Below, piece after piece: positions 26,148 to 35,570 of a DNA stretch of 40,231 bases (position 1 is the first letter of the stretch; each line of letters begins with the position of its first letter). Below the pieces are notes generated by a model. It was not told the DNA's origin and made no database searches. It was given only the letters and a program-made list of their open reading frames with translations. The DNA is taken from the NCBI GenBank assembly GCA_031281225.1, contig JAITFQ010000056.1, positions 1 to 40,231 of the forward strand. The letters are read 5' to 3'. Both the position numbers and the translations under genes were made by a program. This stretch comes from Chitinispirillales bacterium. GTDB lineage: Bacteria > Fibrobacterota > Chitinivibrionia > Chitinivibrionales > Chitinispirillaceae.

Positions 26148-29100
26148 TCAATATAAAACTTTTTTCGGCACGGTGAACCCCCGCGTGATCGATTCGTTGA
26201 ACAGCGCTTCGGAGTTGCTTCTTACTACTGTCGTTACATTGGCGGTGTAGATATTCCGCACGTTTAGCCGCCAGCTGATTCTGTACCGGTCGCTGCCCTG
26301 CCTGTCTATCCTCCCCGCGTTGAACAGGCGCATGATCCCCCATTCGCCTCTGAAAAGAAGTTCTTCCTGTACTCTGTCCGATGCTGTGAGGCGCAGGATG
26401 ATTGTCTCGTCGCCCGCGCTCCCCTGCCGGCGGCTTAGGGTTACCGGCAAGCCGCCCTGAAAATCGAATTGCCTGTCCCCCACAAAAAACCGCACGTCGC
26501 CGCTGCTCGATGTGAAGGGATAAAAGGCGATCTCCTGACGGCGCGGCGCTCCGTCGTTTCCGAAAAAACCGGACGCGATTCTTTCCGCGCGGCTGTATGT
26601 GTTGATTACTTCGTCATTTATAGAGATTATTATTGACAGCGAGCGCCTCGGCCGTTTTTCGTAACCCCTGTGCGTCCGCTCTATAAATCCCGCCAGATTG
26701 CCGTCAAAATATCTCCACAGCGCCCCGCTTTGCGGTTTGAAAAACTCCTCAAAATCGTTCCAAGCCAAATCGCTCCCGTTCCTGTCGAGCGGGTAGCGCC
26801 CGGCTAATTTTTCGTTAAACGGATTGATAACCTCCGCCTGCCAGCTTTCCTCCAACTCGGTCGATACCCTCCTTGCAAGCATGGCCGCGGTGATGTCGAG
26901 CGGCGATTCGAGTACGCGCTTGAGCGACGCCGATACAACGGACGGCATACTTTGGTACGCCCTGTTCAGGTCGTTGCGGCACGTCCTCAGCGGGTCGTCC
27001 CCGCCGGCGGCAGCGAATGTTTGCGTAAAACCGCCCCGCGCGTCGCAGTTTTTTATTTTTTCGGACAGAACGCCTAAATTTTTGAGATAGCCGTCAAACC
27101 CGCCGTCTGTCAAAAACGTTTGGACAGCCCCAAAAGTTTTCCGCGTTTCGACAAAAGGGTCGGGTACGTCATAGACGATGTTGGCGGCATTCCCCCTTAT
27201 CCTGTTCGACACCCCCGCAATCTGCCCCTTGAGCGCGGCGGCCGCTCCGGCAGGCGCCTCTGATTGAGGGGCGGCGGGTTCCTGCATGGCGAGGGAGCAG
27301 ACGACGGTCAGCATCCTTCCGACTTCGGATTCACGCGCGGACAGCCGTTCAAGCCTGTGCGCGAGGGCGGATATGTCGGACGGCAGGCTTACGGATGTGT
27401 TTCTGAGAAAATCAAGCCACCGCCTGCTCAAATCATCCGTATAGCGTAAAACCAAATCAGTTAAAAACTTCGCCTCGTCCACCTCCGCCGTAACCGGCCC
27501 TATAACCCAATCCGCCCTGTAAGGGTCTTTCGACGCGTTTACCAATTCAACAAAAACTGTCTGTTCCCATCCCTCGCGGGTGTAGAGGGCGCTTATGGTG
27601 TGGCCGAACCTCAAAATTTCGTTTTGTCCGGTGAGTTGATTGATGGGGACTGGCCGGCGCTGCGCGTGCAGCCTGTTGATAACCGCGCCGTAGACCGTGG
27701 CGGCGCAGGGCGCGGCGGTCAGCCGGACACGGGCGGTTTGGACGACCCGTTGATCGGCGCGTTCCCCATAAAAGCCGTCCGCCGCGAATTTTATTACTGC
27801 GCTGATATTACCGCCTACGATTTTTTCATCAAGCATTCCGTATCGCGGGCCTAATGAGTTTTTTAGCGACTGTTCAACTATTTTTACTATCGGGGCGGTA
27901 TTTTCAATTTTAACCTGATTCCCGCTTGTCAACAGAAGATATGTTTTAAGGGAGTGGTAGAGCGTCTGATGTTCTTCCCCCGCTAATTCGCCGGCGCGCC
28001 CCTGCCCTTGCCGTGTAATAGATGTTTCAAGATATTTGGCGGCGGGATTGATTATTATCTGTTCCGACGCGGTGATATACACATCTTTTATTTTGCTACG
28101 AACCTTGTTTGTTCTGAAAATCAATCTCCCCGGTGACTTGAATTTTCCGTGCAAGTGATTGTACGAGAGGCGCAATTTTTCAAGCGCCATGAATTGATTT
28201 TCAAGCGTCGGCTCGCCGCCGAGCAAAGCCGTCAATTCGTATTCAAGCCCCCGCATATACTTGGCGTCGCGCAGCCCGCTTCCAGCGAAATAGAATATTA
28301 CAGTCAGACAAATCACAGCCAATAACAAATTAAGACAGATTTTTTTGACCCAGTGCCCCAACGTCCCCGTGCCCGCTTCCCTTATCCTGAATTTTGCGTT
28401 TGGGATTGCCTCGCCGAGTATATGGCCGGAGAGCGCGGCCGCCCCCGCCTTGCTCGACGTAAAGAAAAAGCCGCGAAAGCGCGGGGCGGATTGGCCGCGG
28501 GTGTTAAAAAATTCTGTGATAAACGCGGATATTCTGGTTTCCGCAAGTACCATTTTTGACATAAAACTACACAACTGCCCGCTTTTTTCAACCCCGTCAA
28601 TATTTGTCAATTTCTGTAAACATAAATCCGATACCTCGTCACAGGTTTTTCTGTAATGGGACAAAAAAACTTCCGCCTCCCGCCGCCCCGATTCACTGTC
28701 GCCGACAAGCGTGCCGACCGCCGGCATCCGCTCCAAAACATTTTTATCGGAGAAAAGCGCGCCGAACCCCTCTAATTTATCCGACTTGTTAAAAATGAAA
28801 TAAACGGGGATTTCGTATCCGGTGATAGACACCAGTATATCCGCCCGCTCTCTTAGCGCCGCCGCGAATTTATTGACGCGCGTTTGATCCATTGCTAAAA
28901 GTTCACCCGCGTCAATACATATAAGCATCCCGTCAACCGCCCGCCGCCGCGGGAATTTATGTTTTTTCAGAGCGCGGCAAAAGCCGGCCCATTCCTGCGG
29001 ATCGGAGAGCTCGCCGGGCGTATCGATATACACCGCCTTTTCAGAAAAAAAACACTGCGGCGCTTCATTACCGTTTGTCAAGCGGGCGTTGGAATAGATA

Positions 29101-29369
29101 AAGTCATACGGTAATCCCGAATTCAAAGCAAGCGACGTTTTGCCGCTCCCCTCACCGCCGATTATCAGCCGCGGTTTACGCCACAGATCAATGCGGCGTA
29201 ATAATCCGCGCCATATACCATGTTTGGCGATACAGGCGTTTACGGCGTTACGGACAGCGTCGCCGTAAATGGCGGCGGGATTATTAACGGTTTCGTTACC
29301 GGCGTTTTTTTCACGCTTATCTTTTTTATCTGATTTTTTATTTTTCAATCCAATATCCCCTTGTATCAA
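26148..29369 (-). CDS. tssM: Type VI secretion TssM / IcmF-like protein
   Basis: 1073 aa; Walker A IIGGEGSGKTSLALNS, YIDTPGEL, MLICIDAGELLAMD, PVYFIFNKSDKLEGF, RFRGFFFTSS; stop/start overlap with tssL. Confidence 0.88.
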   Translation of the reverse strand: MIQGDIGLKNKKSDKKDKREKNAGNETVNNPAAIYGDAVRNAVNACIAKHGIWRGLLRRIDLWRKPRLIIGGEGSGKTSLALNSGLPYDFIYSNARLTNGNEAPQCFFSEKAVYIDTPGELSDPQEWAGFCRALKKHKFPRRRAVDGMLICIDAGELLAMDQTRVNKFAAALRERADILVSITGYEIPVYFIFNKSDKLEGFGALFSDKNVLERMPAVGTLVGDSESGRREAEVFLSHYRKTCDEVSDLCLQKLTNIDGVEKSGQLCSFMSKMVLAETRISAFITEFFNTRGQSAPRFRGFFFTSSKAGAAALSGHILGEAIPNAKFRIREAGTGTLGHWVKKICLNLLLAVICLTVIFYFAGSGLRDAKYMRGLEYELTALLGGEPTLENQFMALEKLRLSYNHLHGKFKSPGRLIFRTNKVRSKIKDVYITASEQIIINPAAKYLETSITRQGQGRAGELAGEEHQTLYHSLKTYLLLTSGNQVKIENTAPIVKIVEQSLKNSLGPRYGMLDEKIVGGNISAVIKFAADGFYGERADQRVVQTARVRLTAAPCAATVYGAVINRLHAQRRPVPINQLTGQNEILRFGHTISALYTREGWEQTVFVELVNASKDPYRADWVIGPVTAEVDEAKFLTDLVLRYTDDLSRRWLDFLRNTSVSLPSDISALAHRLERLSARESEVGRMLTVVCSLAMQEPAAPQSEAPAGAAAALKGQIAGVSNRIRGNAANIVYDVPDPFVETRKTFGAVQTFLTDGGFDGYLKNLGVLSEKIKNCDARGGFTQTFAAAGGDDPLRTCRNDLNRAYQSMPSVVSASLKRVLESPLDITAAMLARRVSTELEESWQAEVINPFNEKLAGRYPLDRNGSDLAWNDFEEFFKPQSGALWRYFDGNLAGFIERTHRGYEKRPRRSLSIIISINDEVINTYSRAERIASGFFGNDGAPRRQEIAFYPFTSSSGDVRFFVGDRQFDFQGGLPVTLSRRQGSAGDETIILRLTASDRVQEELLFRGEWGIMRLFNAGRIDRQGSDRYRISWRLNVRNIYTANVTTVVRSNSEALFNESITRGFTVPKKVLY

Positions 29370-30076
29370 AAATGTTCCAGTAAATTCAATAAATTTTTAC
29401 GAGCGATAAAATAGGCGGCCGCGGCGACGGCTGTTACAACAAACGCAAACCCAGCGTACACAATCGGCAATACAAACGTCCGCCCCGCATGTTTCCTTTT
29501 GTCAACTTCGGCAAACTCGTTCGCGCCGCTCCACGCTTCCCTGTTTGTATGGCGGATATTTTTTAACATCGCCCCGAGGTTTTGAAACGTTTTTTCACGC
29601 TGCCGCGCCTCGTTACTCCCGTACATCCCCTTTAATCCGAGGGCAAGGCTGATAAAGTAAAATTCCAAAACCTCTTTTTTCGGATTTTCGCCGTTCATCA
29701 GTTTTTCAAGTTTCAAAAAAAACTTCGTCCCGGCCTCGGCCTCCCCAAAGTAACGCAGCTGCAACAACCGTTCCGACCAATAGAAACGGTAGTGCGGAAC
29801 GCTCAAAACAACCTCGTCCGCAAGTGCCGCGAGCGGGTAAAGAAGCTCACGCGCGGCGCCGTCCGGCAGCGACGCGGCCTTGCAATGTTTTATCACCGAA
29901 TCAAACCTGCCGCAAAGCCGCTCGTGCAGGCCGGACAAATCGTGAGCCGCGGATTGCCCGGGCTGTTTGGAAATTTCGACGGCAATGACGACGATCTCCA
30001 TGCATGCGTGAATTGCCGCGCGGGGGTATTTTTTATACGCGGCTAACGATGTGTGCGTTTTTTTCGTTTTCATCAT
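29366..30076 (-). CDS. tssL: Type VI secretion TssL / DotU-like protein
   Basis: YPLAALADEVVLSVPHY..WSERLLQLRYFGEAEAGTKFFLKLEKLM..VLEFYFISLALGLKGMYG; C-terminal TM; start moved to the Met near 30076 just after the tssK stop. Confidence 0.88.
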   Translation of the reverse strand: MMKTKKTHTSLAAYKKYPRAAIHACMEIVVIAVEISKQPGQSAAHDLSGLHERLCGRFDSVIKHCKAASLPDGAARELLYPLAALADEVVLSVPHYRFYWSERLLQLRYFGEAEAGTKFFLKLEKLMNGENPKKEVLEFYFISLALGLKGMYGSNEARQREKTFQNLGAMLKNIRHTNREAWSGANEFAEVDKRKHAGRTFVLPIVYAGFAFVVTAVAAAAYFIARKNLLNLLEHF

Positions 30077-30081
30077 AGACG

Positions 30082-31473
30082 TCACCCCTGATGCCTCAGC
30101 GCCAAAATCTCTATTTTCATCTCCTGATAACCGCCGCCGGAAAAATGTATGCCCAGCGTGCCCGACGTTTCCACACCCTGCCAAAACTGCCCCTGCTTGT
30201 CAATAGCGAAATAGATATAATCCGGCTTTACCGCCAGCCCCTCCGGTATATTTCTCACATGAATCAGCGAGAGCCCCTGCATGGAGGATGATATAAGCAA
30301 ATCGAGCTTGTCGCGGGAACTCACCCGCATACGTTGCAGCACGTCTATCAACAGTTCTTTCGACGCGCCCTTAGCGCTTACGCCTATGAACAGGTTGACG
30401 CCCGCCAGGAAGCGTTCGTCGGGGAAACGGCAGAACCATGTCGTGGGGTTTATCTGTTCAAGAGGCAGAGCCGTGCAATTTGTCCAAAATTCTACCTTGA
30501 GCGATTCGCGGATATTACCGGTTAACGCGATAAACGCGGTGGCCGGATCGTTGTGATCGTACGGCGGGAAATTTTCAAGCGCGATCGACGGGGAAAAGCT
30601 AAGCAGACTGCCGTAAAGCATCGTCAGCCGCGTATAGTAATCGAACGGATGAATTTTAGGAAGCTCGTGAAGCCGGCTGAGAAACGGGGTAAACGTGCAC
30701 AGCGTATTGAACAGCCGGTATGAACTTTCCTGCGATGCCGAGAAAAACGCCTGCCCAAGCTCGTTTTGCTTGCGGTACTGCGCGAGCGAGCCCATCCGCG
30801 CCCAAAGCAATTCGAGCAGCCCGCCGACGCACCCTTTCAAAACATCCGACACCCGCGTAAACAGCGCCGGCGGCGCGTAATCACGGCACAGCTCCATATA
30901 CCCGCCGCCGGTTTTCGAAAGGCGGGCGACGCGCAGGCAAACGCAGTCGTCGAGCGGTTCGCCCTCAAAGCGGATGAGATAGTTGGGCTCCCAAACGTCT
31001 ATCTCCTTGTTATTGTCATAAGAATAATCATCCGGCAGAAAAATCGTCCGTTCGATATAGCGGCTTTCTTCATATAATAACTCGCCTGTATTTTGACGGT
31101 CGTCGTCATAAGACGTTTTTGTTACAGAGATGGGGATCGCCAGATACACGTCAAGCGTAAGCTGGTCAGCCCGGCAGTACGACGTAAACGAACGCGACAG
31201 CGGTTTTGCAAGCCCGTCAAGCGGCGAGTTGATCCCGATACTGAAACACTCCCCGTCGGGAAGCACCCCCGCCGCCCGCAATATCGAAAAATTCCCGCCT
31301 AAAAGCGCGTCGCGGTCGATTTCGAGTTCGGTGAAGCCGTATTGATGCCCGCAATAGGCGAGCGAGGCGGCGCGGGTGTTGGTATGCGCGGTTTGCAGGC
31401 GCTCGAGCATTTGAAAATGCTGCGGCTGCAAAAACATCCCTTCTTTCCAAAGCACTTTGCTGTTGGGCGGCAT
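30082..31473 (-). CDS. tssK: Type VI secretion baseplate protein TssK
   Basis: 463 aa; KVLWKEGMFLQPQHFQMLERL hallmark N-terminus. Confidence 0.94.
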   Translation of the reverse strand: MPPNSKVLWKEGMFLQPQHFQMLERLQTAHTNTRAASLAYCGHQYGFTELEIDRDALLGGNFSILRAAGVLPDGECFSIGINSPLDGLAKPLSRSFTSYCRADQLTLDVYLAIPISVTKTSYDDDRQNTGELLYEESRYIERTIFLPDDYSYDNNKEIDVWEPNYLIRFEGEPLDDCVCLRVARLSKTGGGYMELCRDYAPPALFTRVSDVLKGCVGGLLELLWARMGSLAQYRKQNELGQAFFSASQESSYRLFNTLCTFTPFLSRLHELPKIHPFDYYTRLTMLYGSLLSFSPSIALENFPPYDHNDPATAFIALTGNIRESLKVEFWTNCTALPLEQINPTTWFCRFPDERFLAGVNLFIGVSAKGASKELLIDVLQRMRVSSRDKLDLLISSSMQGLSLIHVRNIPEGLAVKPDYIYFAIDKQGQFWQGVETSGTLGIHFSGGGYQEMKIEILALRHQG

Positions 31474-31532
31474 AATAAAAATTCCTCCTTTTAAGAAAAT
31501 ATTAAAGTCAAAACAAGGTCAAAAAAATCATT

Positions 31533-31557
31533 CCGTAGGGACGGCAAGCCGTTGTTT
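31533..31557 (+). repeat. Degenerate copy of the dispersed intergenic repeat
   Basis: CCGTAGGGACGGCAAGCCGTTGTTT; ACGGC/GCCGT stem. Confidence 0.45.
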
Positions 31558-31860
31558 GATGGGAAAATACCGCAAAAGACGCACATCAGAGAGGGTGGGG
31601 ACTGCTATGGCAATACGTTGGATTGAGCACCCAACATAAAGTAAGATAATATTTGCGTTTGGCGATGTAAAGAACTTTTTTTATTTTTTGAAAATTTTTA
31701 TTGCGTTTTTTGTATCCAGTTAATTATATTATGTAAGTAGCATTTCTCTTCGCAGAAAAAACCCCTCGCTTTTTTGGTATCATGGTCTTTTGGTTTTGCG
31801 ATTTTACAGTTGTATAAGGGTATGTATTAACGCTAACATTCAAAGTACAAGGGGTATATT

Positions 31861-32523
31861 ATGGGAAATTTGGACGAAATCAGGGCTTTGTTGGCAGAAA
31901 CTGCGAAATATAACGCGGAAACCGCAAGGTTGTATACGGAGCATGCGAAATGGCACGCGAAAGAAGATAAGCAGCGGGCGGAGCGGAACGTCGAAGAAGA
32001 CAGGCGGCGCACGGAAAGCGATAGAAAGCACGCCGAGGCTATGGTGCGCGCGGACAAATTGAGCGCCCAGATAAATGCAACTAGAGACGTCGTTAACGGA
32101 ATCAGCAAAAGCAACAACCTCGTCACCGAAAACTACTTCTATGAGTCAATCTACGAAAACAATATGTTCGGCGGAATCCACTACGACGATATAAGAACAA
32201 ATATGCACTCTATCAAAAAAATGCCCGACAAAACAAGGCTGGAGGGCGAATACGACCTAATACTGATTAACGACACTTCAATATGCCTTATAGAAACAAA
32301 ATACCGGGTCCGCTCGAAAGATATCGACAATTTGGTCAACAAACACGTCGTCAATTTCAAAATTTTGTTTCCCGACTTCGCGGATTATAACTATTACTTG
32401 GGAATAGCCGGCTGGTCTTTCGACGAAGACTCAGAGGCAAAAGCGAGAAGCCTCGGTATCGGGATACTGAAACTAAAAGGCGACGCGGTGGTGATTAACG
32501 ATGATAACCTGAAAGTTTTTTAA
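31861..32523 (+). CDS. Coiled-coil protein with C-terminal PD-(D/E)XK nuclease-like domain
   Basis: Charged N-terminal helix, then EGEYDLILINDTSICLIETKYRVRSKDIDNLV (E/D...ExK pattern). Confidence 0.7.
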   Translation: MGNLDEIRALLAETAKYNAETARLYTEHAKWHAKEDKQRAERNVEEDRRRTESDRKHAEAMVRADKLSAQINATRDVVNGISKSNNLVTENYFYESIYENNMFGGIHYDDIRTNMHSIKKMPDKTRLEGEYDLILINDTSICLIETKYRVRSKDIDNLVNKHVVNFKILFPDFADYNYYLGIAGWSFDEDSEAKARSLGIGILKLKGDAVVINDDNLKVF

Positions 32524-32721
32524 TATTGACACGCGTTGCGCAAAGAATTATTTTATAGTAACGTTGGTATTTCACGCGCCGCCCAAGCGGTATCCTCTGC
32601 GGGGCGTGGATTGAGGTTGGGCTTCCTGCCGGTTTTGGGCTGTATGGTCTTTTGAGTTACACTCTCGGGTTTTGGCGGTACTCTTGTTTTTTTCCACATT
32701 AATTAATAACGGAGATATACC

Positions 32722-34719
32722 ATGCAGATTTTTAACGAATCTGAAGTCGAAAAAACATTTGTGGACCGAACACCGCTCTCATGGGACGATACGGGAGCGG
32801 GGGAACGCGGCGTATCCGCGCAAACGGGAAGCACCTCGCAGCAACAGCCAATCGCGCCGCACCGCGCGATAGCGGATGGGGACGGTTCGCCACTGCACCG
32901 CCCTATCGTCGGAAAAACATTGCTCGGTTCCGGGCTCGTTACCGACACCATAGGCGCGGGCGGCATGGCATCTATCTATTTAGTATGGAACGAGCGTCTT
33001 GAGATGTTCAGAGCGGTAAAAATGCTCTCGCAGGACGCGCTTTATGGGCGATTTGAAACAGAGGTCAAAATCACCGCCAAGCTGCGTCATCAAAACATCG
33101 TGGAGATTTACAGCGTGGGGGAATGGAACGGGCTTCCCTATATGGAGATGGAATATATTAACGGCGAAAATTTGCAGCAGATTTTGAATTCACGCGGCAG
33201 GTTTCCGGAAGCGGTTTGCTGCGCAGCGGCTATCAGTATAGCAAACGCGCTGCACTACGCGCACAGTTTGAATTTTACTCTAAGCGGCAAACCGTATCAC
33301 GGGGTGATACACAGAGACCTCAAGCCGGCCAACATAATGTTTTCAAAGGACGCCGTGATAAAGCTCACCGATTTCGGCATAGCGCGGCCCGCAGAGGCGA
33401 GCCTGCACACGATTGATGGTAACATCGTCGGCACGCTGCATTATCTATCCCCGGAACAAATGGAGGGCAAAAATGTCGACCACAGAAGCGACATATATTC
33501 ATTCGGCACGCTGATATACGAGATGGCCACGGGCACAAGAGCGTTTCCGCAGGATAGCGTAACGGAGCTTATGAGGCAGAGGGTTGCGAACAGTTTTAAA
33601 AAGTTGACGGAATACGATTTTAAGATAAACGCCGCACTGTCAAACATCATCCACCGCTGCCTCGAGCGCGATCCCAAAGACCGTTATCCCGATATGCTGA
33701 CATTGCTAAACGATCTGCAAAAAACACTGGCATCATTTACCGCCATGGCACCGGAAAAAATCCTCACGAGTTTCTATCCCGAGGCCGACGCAAATACAGT
33801 ATACACGCGAACTGATGTTGAAACGCCTACGGTAAAAATGCCGTCTTCACAAATATCTTTGAACATATCACTAAAAAAAGCAACAATAATCCTGCCGCTG
33901 ATACTGCTCGCCATATTGGCAATATCACATATATCGGCAAAGCAGGCATCGCAAAAAATACTTACGCAGATGCAAAACCTGTCACAACAACCTTTGCCCG
34001 CGGATCAATCCGCCCCAGACAATTTATCCGGGAATGATCAAGACGCCGCGGATGAAGATGATGTCGCAGCGGAACCGGAGCCTAAAACCGTCACTGAACA
34101 AAAAACATACGCCCCGCCCGTCACCGCTCCCAATCCGAGAACCGCGGCCGCACCGGCGCCGGCGCCGTCATCCACCCGCCCACCCGTCCCAACCCCCGCC
34201 CCCGCTAGACCGCTCTCCGAAGACGATTTGATAAGAATCGCGACCGACGCGGTAAACAGAAAGGACTGGGACCTCGCAATCAGAACATTGGAACAAAGCG
34301 GCGTCTACAATACCAAAAGAGATTTGCGTGCGCTGCTCCTCCTTGAAGCGTACGTGGAATCAAAACGCCTCGACCGGGCCGCCGCCCTCCTCGACATCGT
34401 CGCGCGCACAAACGACGCGCACTATTTTCTGACGGCCGGAAAATACTGGTTTTACAAGAGAAATTACGCCGAATCCATAAGGATGCTCGAAGCGTCGCTT
34501 ACCCGTTCCAGTATTTTGAGGAGCAGAAACGCGATTTTTGACGATGCCATGTATTATATTGCTATGGCAAGGAGCGAGCGCTTCAAGGCGGCTCCGTCCG
34601 ACGCGAATCGCCTGTCGGCTCTCGACGGATGGAAGCGGGTACAATCCGTGCACGTGTCAAGACCCGGCAGCCAACGGTTCAAAAAAGCCGAGGAGGAGAT
34701 CGCCGCGCTAAATTTTTAA
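32722..34719 (+). CDS. Transmembrane Ser/Thr protein kinase with C-terminal TPR-like domain
   Basis: GAGGMASIYL, FRAVKML, HRDLKPANIMF, TDFGIA, SPEQMEGKNVDHRSDIYSFGTLIYEM; TM ATIILPLILLAILAISHI; Pro/Ala linker; TPR-like tail. Confidence 0.92.
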   Translation: MQIFNESEVEKTFVDRTPLSWDDTGAGERGVSAQTGSTSQQQPIAPHRAIADGDGSPLHRPIVGKTLLGSGLVTDTIGAGGMASIYLVWNERLEMFRAVKMLSQDALYGRFETEVKITAKLRHQNIVEIYSVGEWNGLPYMEMEYINGENLQQILNSRGRFPEAVCCAAAISIANALHYAHSLNFTLSGKPYHGVIHRDLKPANIMFSKDAVIKLTDFGIARPAEASLHTIDGNIVGTLHYLSPEQMEGKNVDHRSDIYSFGTLIYEMATGTRAFPQDSVTELMRQRVANSFKKLTEYDFKINAALSNIIHRCLERDPKDRYPDMLTLLNDLQKTLASFTAMAPEKILTSFYPEADANTVYTRTDVETPTVKMPSSQISLNISLKKATIILPLILLAILAISHISAKQASQKILTQMQNLSQQPLPADQSAPDNLSGNDQDAADEDDVAAEPEPKTVTEQKTYAPPVTAPNPRTAAAPAPAPSSTRPPVPTPAPARPLSEDDLIRIATDAVNRKDWDLAIRTLEQSGVYNTKRDLRALLLLEAYVESKRLDRAAALLDIVARTNDAHYFLTAGKYWFYKRNYAESIRMLEASLTRSSILRSRNAIFDDAMYYIAMARSERFKAAPSDANRLSALDGWKRVQSVHVSRPGSQRFKKAEEEIAALNF

Positions 34720-34723
34720 TCAC

Positions 34724-34794
34724 GAGTATGCGACGCGTTTTACGTATACTCATAAGCTAACATTTACTAAATGCGTGAAACGCATCGTATACTC
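34724..34794. repeat. Imperfect 21-nt inverted repeat between kinase and SprT-like genes
   Basis: Arm 34724-34744 GAGTATGCGACGCGTTTTACG; arm 34774-34794, reverse complement GAGTATACGATGCGTTTCACG; 18/21 matches. Confidence 0.75.
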
Positions 34795-34805
34795 ACAAAA
34801 AAAAA

Positions 34806-35564
34806 ATGTTGCATTCATCATATCTATCCGCCGCGCCGGGGCTTGACGATCTGCTGGAAATTGTTGTCAACCGGCGGCTCAAAAAAAGCTGGCGCGTCAA
34901 GGTCAATTTCAGAACCGGCGAACGCGTGCTGACCATTCCGGAGGTCCTCGCGAACCCACCCGAAGAGGTCAGAGAATCCTTGATTCGCTGGGCGATGCTA
35001 CCCATGACCCGCAAGGCAAGGCGCAACGCGGCCTTTGCAAGCAACAAAAAAACGCTCGAAGAAACAATCCGCGCCTACATGGAAAGCTGCGGCGTGTGCC
35101 AGGAACGCAAATCACGGTTCAATCCTGCGGCATTCGAGAATCAGGCCAGAGGGGTCAATTATGATTTGCAGATGATTTTCGACACCCTGAACCGCACATA
35201 CTTCCACGGCGAAATGAAGTCATATATACGCTGGGGGCACGGCGCGTCCAAAACCTCCTACCAGACCACGCGCGTCGATAAGGGCGGCAATCAGTTCAAC
35301 CTGATAACAATCTCCGGCGTTTACGACTCGCCACAGGTACCCGAATACGCTGTGTTCGCCATCGTCTACCACGAAATGCTCCACATAGCCATCCCGCCCT
35401 ACATGGTAAACGTCCGCCGCGTCGTCCACGGCAAGGAGTTCAAGGCCGCTGAAAAAAAATTCCCGTTCTACAACCAATGGATCACATGGGAACGGGAAAA
35501 CATGAGCCGCCTGATTATGAACGCGCGGAGGCGGATTAAGCGGAAATCGGCACGGAAAGTTTAA
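34806..35564 (+). CDS. SprT-like metalloprotein
   Basis: FAIVYHEMLHIAIPPY (HExxH) ... VHGKEFKAAEKKFP; LNRTYFHGEMKSYIRWG. Confidence 0.85.
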   Translation: MLHSSYLSAAPGLDDLLEIVVNRRLKKSWRVKVNFRTGERVLTIPEVLANPPEEVRESLIRWAMLPMTRKARRNAAFASNKKTLEETIRAYMESCGVCQERKSRFNPAAFENQARGVNYDLQMIFDTLNRTYFHGEMKSYIRWGHGASKTSYQTTRVDKGGNQFNLITISGVYDSPQVPEYAVFAIVYHEMLHIAIPPYMVNVRRVVHGKEFKAAEKKFPFYNQWITWERENMSRLIMNARRRIKRKSARKV

Positions 35565-35570
35565 CATTTT

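Noticed and set aside
31457-31639. 60-aa ORF upstream of the nuclease-like gene
   Set aside because: Spans the tssK start region and the degenerate repeat; no protein-like features
31782-31800. ATGGTCTTTTGGTTTTGCG as a sigma-54 -24/-12
   Set aside because: GG to GC spacing is 14 rather than 12, so not a valid RpoN element
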